A stretch of DNA of 64,000 nucleotides, taken from the NCBI RefSeq assembly GCF_048020265.1, contig NZ_CP171843.1, forward strand, positions 1,860,001 through 1,924,000, written 5' to 3'. The notes under the pieces are model-generated. The model was not told the origin of the DNA, made no database searches, and saw only the letters and a list, made by a program, of their open reading frames with translations. Below are positions 59,629-64,000 of this stretch, one piece after another; the first letter of the stretch is position 1; every line of letters starts with the position of its first letter. Source of the stretch: Limnohabitans_A sp048020265. GTDB taxonomy: Bacteria > Pseudomonadota > Gammaproteobacteria > Burkholderiales > Burkholderiaceae_C. Position numbers and translations under genes: made by a program.

Positions 59629-60609
59629 TCAGGCGATCACTTCGACCTTGGCGCGCTTGGCCACCGCGCTCCAGTTGGTGATTTGCGACTGGATGAGCTT
59701 GACGAAATCGTCGCCCACCACAGGCGTTTTGCGCGGCAGGGTTTGCACTTCTTCCAGCCGCGCCATCACGTCGGGCTTGGCCAAAATTTCAGGGATCAGT
59801 GCGGTCAGGCGCTGGGCAATCGGGGCGGGTAAATTCTTGGGCGCAGACAAACCCAGCCACTGTGAGCCTGTCAGCGAGCCATAGCCCAATTCAGCAAAAG
59901 TCGGGATATTGGGGAAAGCCGCCATGCGCGAGGGCGTGGACACCGCCAAGGCGCGCAGCGAGCCGGCCTTGAGCTGGTTCACGTTGGTGGTAACAGGGTC
60001 AAACACGCTGTCGATCTGGCCGCCCAGCAGGTCCTGCATGGCCGGGGCGCTGCCCTGGTAGGGCACATGGTCGTGCTCGTTGGCCTGGCCTTCGATCTTG
60101 AGCAGTTCGCCATACAGGTGGTTGGCCGAACCAATGCCCGAGGTGCCAAAGCGCACGGGTTTGGTTTTGGCAGCATTCACGTACTGCGCCAGTGTTTGGT
60201 AGGGCGACTGGGCCCGCACCAAAAGCAACATGGGCGCTTCGACCAACATGCCCAGGTGGGTGAAATCGTTGACGGGATCAAAGGGCATGGTGCGGCGCGT
60301 GGCGGTGGCATAAATATGCACCGAGGCGTGGCTGACCAACAGGCTGTAGCCATCGGCGGCCTGGCGTGACGCGAACTCAGTGCCGATCAAACCGCCTGCA
60401 CCCGCGCGGTTGTCCACCACCACGGTTTGCGACAAGGCACTGGACAGGTGCGGCGCCATCAAACGCGCCACCGTGTCCACCAGACCACCGGGTGGGTACT
60501 GGCAGATCAAGCGGATCGGGCCTTTGCTGGGCCAGGCAGACGACTGGGCGTGGACCCAAGGGGCAGCCAATGTGGCGGCACCCGCTGCCAATAAATCGCG
60601 ACGTTTCAT
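59629..60609 (-). CDS. Bug-family (TctC-type) periplasmic binding protein
   Basis: A 326-residue solute receptor with an N-terminal signal (MKRRDLLAAGAATLAAPWVHA; the twin Arg suggests Tat export) and the family pattern (WPSKGPIRLICQYPPGGLVDTVARLMAPHL, VVDNRAGAGGLIGTEFASR, PFDPVNDFTHLGML, HVPYQGSAPAMQDLLGGQIDSVFD). The ATG at 60609 has AGGAG upstream; the longer open frame is not needed. Monocistronic and divergent from the racemase gene. Ligand unknown. Confidence 0.92.
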   Translation of the reverse strand: MKRRDLLAAGAATLAAPWVHAQSSAWPSKGPIRLICQYPPGGLVDTVARLMAPHLSSALSQTVVVDNRAGAGGLIGTEFASRQAADGYSLLVSHASVHIYATATRRTMPFDPVNDFTHLGMLVEAPMLLLVRAQSPYQTLAQYVNAAKTKPVRFGTSGIGSANHLYGELLKIEGQANEHDHVPYQGSAPAMQDLLGGQIDSVFDPVTTNVNQLKAGSLRALAVSTPSRMAAFPNIPTFAELGYGSLTGSQWLGLSAPKNLPAPIAQRLTALIPEILAKPDVMARLEEVQTLPRKTPVVGDDFVKLIQSQITNWSAVAKRAKVEVIA

Positions 60610-60770
60610 GGAGACTCCTAGAGCAAGCAAGGTTGAAGAAATGGCTTGGCCATTAGCCAGCGTTGTCTCTATGCAGGAGCTGTGCCAACCCGGCACGATG
60701 GATGCTTTCAGGCCTGTCGCATGCACAGACGCCCACAGGCCCCGCATGGGCCTGGCCTGCGCGTCACACC

Positions 60771-60805
60771 AAAAAAGGGCCTCCTGCACAAAGCCGCCCT
60801 TTTTT
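60771..60805. terminator. Terminator-like hairpin between divergent genes
   Basis: AAAAAAGGGC (60771-60780) pairs with GCCCTTTTTT (60796-60805) around a 15-base loop, giving a two-way terminator shape. It lies inside the 257-base gap between two divergent genes, where no recognised gene ends. Confidence 0.55.
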
Positions 60806-60866
60806 GAGTCGAGCACTTGCACTGGTTTGGGGCCCAGATGCATGCATGAACCGAGGAGCACAACAC

Positions 60867-61619
60867 ATGGACACCACACCACCACGTCGGTATTTGCTGA
60901 TCAACCCGAACACCAACCCCTTGACCACGCAACGCTTGCAAGATGTGTTGCAAGCTGGGCTGCCGCAAGGCGTGCGGCTGGAGGTAGCGACCGCCCGATT
61001 TGGCGCACCCTACATCGCTTGCGAAGCCAGCCATGCAGTCGCTGCGCACGCCTGCCTGGACGCATGGGCGGCTCGGCGCAGCCTGCCTTCGCCTGCACTG
61101 CATGGGGTGTTAATCGGCTGTTTTGGTGACCCGGGTTTGTTCGCGCTGCGCGAAGTCAGCGCTTGTCCGGTCACCGGATTGGCCGAGGCCTCTTTCATCC
61201 AGGCGGCTGCACATGGACCGTTTGCCATCGTGACCGGTGGCGAGCGCTGGAAGCCCATGCTGCAGCGCCTGGCCAACAGCCTGGGTTACGGCGCGCAACT
61301 GCGCCACATCGAAACCGTGGCCCCCACCGGGGCAGCGCTGCAGGCCGATCCAGACATGGCCTTGCGCTGCCTGGGCCAGGCCTGCCAGAACGCCGCCCAA
61401 ACGGGTGTGGCCAGCATCATCTTGGGCGGTGCCGGTCTGGCCGGTTACGCACAGCGGCTGCAAGCCCACTGCGCCCTGCCCTTGATCGACAGTGCCTTGG
61501 CCGGCTGGCAAGTCTTGCTGCAGCAGCAAGTACCCGCCGCCTCAACAGCGCAAGATGGTTTCTTTGCAAGTTGGCATGGCATGCCGCAGCCTTTCATGAG
61601 CTTGCCGACACGCACATGA
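60867..61619 (+). CDS. Aspartate/glutamate/hydantoin racemase family protein
   Basis: A 250-residue protein of the Asp/Glu racemase superfamily. The opening RYLLINPNTNPLTTQRL and the two active-site cysteines (LIGCFGDPG near residue 85 and HCALPLIDS near 205) fit the hydantoin racemase/maleate isomerase branch. The ATG at 60867 has GAGGAG eight bases upstream, which decides against the in-frame ATG at 60845. It converges with the LysR gene (eight bases between stops). Substrate unknown. Confidence 0.85.
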   Translation: MDTTPPRRYLLINPNTNPLTTQRLQDVLQAGLPQGVRLEVATARFGAPYIACEASHAVAAHACLDAWAARRSLPSPALHGVLIGCFGDPGLFALREVSACPVTGLAEASFIQAAAHGPFAIVTGGERWKPMLQRLANSLGYGAQLRHIETVAPTGAALQADPDMALRCLGQACQNAAQTGVASIILGGAGLAGYAQRLQAHCALPLIDSALAGWQVLLQQQVPAASTAQDGFFASWHGMPQPFMSLPTRT

Positions 61620-61627
61620 CCTGACCT

Positions 61628-62521
61628 TCAAAACATCAAACTGCCCTGCGCGGCATTCAATACCGCACGGCTCAGGCCATCGAGTAAAACGGATGCGGCG
61701 CGGGTTTCCTGCCAATACAAAGGCACATCGAGCGGTGTGCCCGGCACCAGCTCCTGCAAGGCACCACTTCGCAAGTGGGGTGCAATCAGGGTGAGCGGGT
61801 GCAAGCCCCAGCCCATGCTGGCCAATGAGGCCTCTACAAAAGCGTGGGTGGAGGGCAAGGTGTGCCGCGGCAGCTCCACATGCCGATGGCACAGACGCCG
61901 CACCCAGCGGGCCTGCAGTTCGTCCTGTGTGTTGAACACCAGACTGGGCGCCTGAGCCAGTGTCCCGGCTGTCACGCCGGGCGCCAAGTGGCGCTGCACA
62001 AAAGCGGGACTGGCCGCCGCCACATAGCGCATGGCCCCCAGGGCGCGGCTGTTGCAACCGGTAGCCGGGCGCGCCGTGGCCGTCACGGCGGCCAGCACCG
62101 CGCCGCTGCGCAACCACTCGGTGGTGTGGTCCTCGTTGTCCACCGACACCGCCATCAAGACGGGTGCCTCGGCCGCAAACGCGGTCACAGCCGGGGCAAA
62201 CCAGGTGGCCAGGCTGTCAGCGTTCACCGCTATAGGCAGCGTGACACGCGCCACGCCTTCCGGGGCCAGACCCGGCAAGCTGCCTTGCAATTCCTGCTCC
62301 AGCAGACGCACACGGTCCATGTGCTGGCAAAGACGTCGACCGGTCTCAGTGGCCTGGCAGGGCTGGCCGCGCACCACCAGAGCACAGCCCACCCGCTCTT
62401 CCAGCAGCCGAATGCGTTGCGACACGGCGGACGGCGTGACGTGCAAAGCCCGTGCCGCTCGCTCAAAACTGCCTTCACGAACCACTGACGCCAAAGCTGC
62501 CAAAGAGAAATAGTCGAGCAT
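61628..62521 (-). CDS. argP: LysR-family regulator ArgP (LysG) type
   Basis: A 297-residue LysR protein of the ArgP/LysG group: DYFSLAALASVVREGSFERAARALHVTPSAVSQRIRLLEERVGCALVVR. In that group the regulator senses arginine or lysine and activates the divergent exporter gene. Here it is divergent from a LysE/ArgO-type gene, with two inverted repeats in the 75-base gap, the expected arrangement. Confidence 0.9.
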   Translation of the reverse strand: MLDYFSLAALASVVREGSFERAARALHVTPSAVSQRIRLLEERVGCALVVRGQPCQATETGRRLCQHMDRVRLLEQELQGSLPGLAPEGVARVTLPIAVNADSLATWFAPAVTAFAAEAPVLMAVSVDNEDHTTEWLRSGAVLAAVTATARPATGCNSRALGAMRYVAAASPAFVQRHLAPGVTAGTLAQAPSLVFNTQDELQARWVRRLCHRHVELPRHTLPSTHAFVEASLASMGWGLHPLTLIAPHLRSGALQELVPGTPLDVPLYWQETRAASVLLDGLSRAVLNAAQGSLMF

Positions 62522-62524
62522 GTA

Positions 62525-62566
62525 TTTAGTTTTTCTAAAGCGGATGAAGAAAAGACAGTTTGTCTT
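62525..62566. promoter_or_regulatory. Two inverted repeats in the argP-exporter spacer
   Basis: TTTAG-N5-CTAAA (62525-62539) has the 15-bp dyad form of a LysR box and lies three bases from the argP start. AAGACA-GTT-TGTCTT (62552-62566) is a second 15-bp dyad nearer the exporter gene. Both are plausible ArgP binding sites. Confidence 0.5.
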
Positions 62567-62596
62567 AATCTTGAAAGACTGACAAGCTCATGCCCC

Positions 62597-63250
62597 ATGA
62601 ACTTGCAAGACACCCTTTTCATGGCCTGGCCTGTTTTTGTCCAAGGCCTGTTGCTCAGCCTGGGCCTGATCGTGGCCATCGGGGCGCAAAACGCTTTTGT
62701 ATTGCGCCAGGGTTTGCGCCGCGAGCATGTGGGCAGCGTGGTGGCCTTTTGCGCGGTGGCCGATGCGCTGCTGATCACAGCCGGCGTGCTGGGCATGGCA
62801 CAAGCCTTGGGCGAGCGGCCAGGGCTCGCGCGTGCCCTGGCTTTGGCCGGTGCAGCGTTTTTGGCGGTCTATGGCTGGCGGGCGCTGCAACGGGCGCGCC
62901 AAGCCAGCGCGCTGGCAGTGACAGATGCGGGCCTGGGCCTGGGCCGCGGCGCTGCTCTGGCACAAGCAGCGGGCTTCACGCTGCTCAATCCGCACGTTTA
63001 CCTGGACACGGTGCTGCTGGTGGGCAGCATCGGGGCTCAGCAAGCAGCGCCATTGCAGGGCTGGTTTGCGGCCGGGGCCAGCGTAGCCAGTTTGCTGTGG
63101 TTCAGTGCTTTGGGCTTTGGGGCGCGTTGGCTGGCTCCCTGGTTTGCAAAGCCCCGTGCCTGGCAGATTTTGGACGCGTTGATCGGCCTGACCATGTGGG
63201 TGCTCTCAGCCCTGCTGGTGCGCCATGTCTGGCCAGCGCTGTCAAGCTGA
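62597..63250 (+). CDS. LysE/ArgO-family amino acid exporter
   Basis: A 217-residue membrane protein with six helices of the LysE/ArgO type: FVQGLLLSLGLIVAIGAQNAFVLRQGLRREHV, FCAVADALLITAGVLGM and FTLLNPHVYLDTVLLVGSIGAQ. It exports basic amino acids (arginine or lysine) and is probably switched on by the divergent ArgP-type regulator. Confidence 0.93.
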   Translation: MNLQDTLFMAWPVFVQGLLLSLGLIVAIGAQNAFVLRQGLRREHVGSVVAFCAVADALLITAGVLGMAQALGERPGLARALALAGAAFLAVYGWRALQRARQASALAVTDAGLGLGRGAALAQAAGFTLLNPHVYLDTVLLVGSIGAQQAAPLQGWFAAGASVASLLWFSALGFGARWLAPWFAKPRAWQILDALIGLTMWVLSALLVRHVWPALSS

Positions 63251-63277
63251 ACGGACCGGGCTGGTGGCAGGCATAAA

Positions 63278-63299
63278 AAAACCGCTTCGCAGCGGTTTT
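63278..63299. terminator. Intrinsic terminator between the exporter and the microprotein gene
   Basis: A 9-bp stem AAAACCGCT/AGCGGTTTT with a TCGC loop. On the minus strand a T run follows, fitting termination of the microprotein gene; on the plus strand it can also end the exporter transcript. Confidence 0.8.
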
Positions 63300-63321
63300 G
63301 GGGGATGGGCTCGGTGAACCA

Positions 63322-63417
63322 TCACTTGCGTGGGCCTCTGGGACGGTTGAACCAGTTGGCCAGCATGAACAGGCCGAAAACCACGAACATGATGATGAGG
63401 ATGTGTTTGATTTCCAT
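63322..63417 (-). CDS. 31-residue single-helix membrane microprotein
   Basis: Short open frame of 31 codons. The product begins MEIKHILIIMFVVFGLFMLA, one clear membrane helix, and ends with a basic tail (NWFNRPRGPRK), so the C-terminus should face the cytoplasm. AAGGAAA lies six bases before the ATG, and a terminator follows the stop. Its length is below normal gene-calling limits. It lies 47 bases downstream of the PucC-family gene and may be cotranscribed with it. Function unknown; I do not recognise it as a known antenna peptide, since it lacks the antenna histidine context. Confidence 0.7.
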   Translation of the reverse strand: MEIKHILIIMFVVFGLFMLANWFNRPRGPRK

Positions 63418-63464
63418 GGCTTTTCCTTGAGTTGAGGGTGAAGGGTCCAAACAGGTGAGGAGCA

Positions 63465-64000
63465 TTATGCAGAGTTGAGCGGTGACCGTACAAGGTCACG
63501 CGCTGGCCGCACCAAAGGCGCCATGGCCCACAGGGTCAAAGCCAGCAAAAGAATCTCGAGGCCATACACCACCGTGTAAGCCATGACCGAGCTGCTGCCG
63601 AGCGCCACGCCGTCCCGCACCAAGCCGCCCAGCGCCATGCCCAGGCCCGCCGCCGTGGCCTGCACCGCGCCCCAGGCGCCCATGGCCAGCCCGGTGTGCT
63701 CGGGCGGGGCCATTTGCATGGTCGCGGTCAAGGTGCCATGGGCAAACAAACCGCCGCCCAGGCCGATCAGAAAAATACCCAGCGCGAACAAAGGCGCAGA
63801 AGCCAGGGGGCCAGAGGCGATCACCGCCGCAAACGCGGGCACGCCCACCCAGGCGCCCCAGCTGGCCATGCGGTAGGCATCAGCGCCGCGGCTGAGCACA
63901 CGCGAAGCCCAGGCAAACCCGATCAGACCGCCCAAGGCCAGGTTGGCCGTGAGCAAGGTGGTGGTGGACACGCTCAGGCTCAAGATCTCGCCGCCATAAG
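63465..64000 (-). CDS. PucC-family transporter, C-terminal part (cut by window edge)
   Basis: The C-terminal 178 residues of a third PucC/LhaA-family membrane protein; the frame is open to the right edge (YGGEILSLSVSTTTLLTANLALGGLIGFAWASRVLSRG...). The segments GLAMGAWGAVQATAAGLGMALGGLVRDG and VYGLEILLLALTLW match the family end. The 5' part lies beyond the window. It may be pucC of a light-harvesting locus or another bacteriochlorophyll-delivery protein. Confidence 0.88.
   Translation of the reverse strand, partial: YGGEILSLSVSTTTLLTANLALGGLIGFAWASRVLSRGADAYRMASWGAWVGVPAFAAVIASGPLASAPLFALGIFLIGLGGGLFAHGTLTATMQMAPPEHTGLAMGAWGAVQATAAGLGMALGGLVRDGVALGSSSVMAYTVVYGLEILLLALTLWAMAPLVRPARDLVRSPLNSA

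Noticed and set aside
60663..60866. Upstream extension of the racemase gene
   Set aside because: The extension crosses the terminator-like hairpin and has a cysteine-rich, non-family sequence; the GAGGAG before 60867 supports the shorter start.
1..64000. CRISPR arrays, insertion sequences, tRNA or rRNA genes
   Set aside because: No regularly spaced direct repeats, transposase, cloverleaf or rRNA signature was recognised on reading; a tRNAscan/Infernal search would settle it.

Overview
The window is about 64 kb of GC-rich DNA from a betaproteobacterium, most likely a Comamonadaceae of the Limnohabitans/Rhodoferax type. This rests on protein style and gene order; no rRNA gene is present to confirm it. 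It carries a large part of an aerobic anoxygenic photosynthesis gene cluster (PGC) flanked by aromatic-acid catabolism and transport genes. Coding density is very high, many gene pairs overlap by 4 bp (ATGA), and no gene-free stretch exceeds 300 bases. No rRNA, tRNA, CRISPR array, insertion sequence or phage gene was seen.

Left flank (1-19.9 kb): a TRAP transporter pair (dctQM) with a TetR regulator and a probable operator; a DUF4382 lipoprotein; a protocatechuate 4,5-cleavage operon in the order pmdE-F-D-A-B-C, followed by an MFS transporter and aroE, with a divergent LysR gene; an AEC carrier and a Bug-type binding protein; a vanA-type Rieske demethylase with an orphan ferredoxin and a VanR-like GntR regulator; a chromate transporter; and hemE.

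Cytochrome and photosynthesis region (20-58.9 kb): a complete ccmABCDEFGHI operon (minus strand), a HiPIP gene, nnrU-bciB, bchI-D-O, an AerR/PpaA-like B12-binding protein, bchG-(pucC-like)-bchP with tspO downstream, ppsR, a second AerR/PpaA-like gene, then a long plus-strand superoperon bchF-N-B-H-L-M-lhaA-puhA-B-C-acsF-puhE-crtI-crtB ending in a stand-alone BLUF photoreceptor. Together these make bacteriochlorophyll from protoporphyrin (Mg chelatase BchHID, BchM, oxygen-dependent cyclase AcsF, dark-operative reductase BchNBL, 8-vinyl reductase BciB, BchF, esterification by BchG/BchP), the reaction-centre H subunit with its assembly factors, and the first carotenoid steps. pufBALM, bchXYZ, bchC and the later crt genes are not in the window.

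The most interesting layer is regulatory. The PpsR/CrtJ target TGT-N12-ACA, often in the stronger form TGTCAA...TTGACA, occurs before bchF (two copies placed over a -35 and a -10), bchG, bchI, nnrU-bciB, ppsR and, unexpectedly, the ccm operon. The PGC also encodes two B12-binding AerR/PpaA-like proteins, TspO and a short BLUF protein, so the two modules joined in the AppA antirepressor of Rhodobacter sphaeroides appear here as separate proteins.

Right flank (58.9-64 kb): a flavin reductase, a Bug-type binding protein divergent from an Asp/Glu/hydantoin racemase, an argP-like regulator divergent from a LysE/ArgO exporter, a 31-residue membrane microprotein, and the C-terminal part of another PucC-family gene running off the edge, which suggests more photosynthesis genes beyond it.
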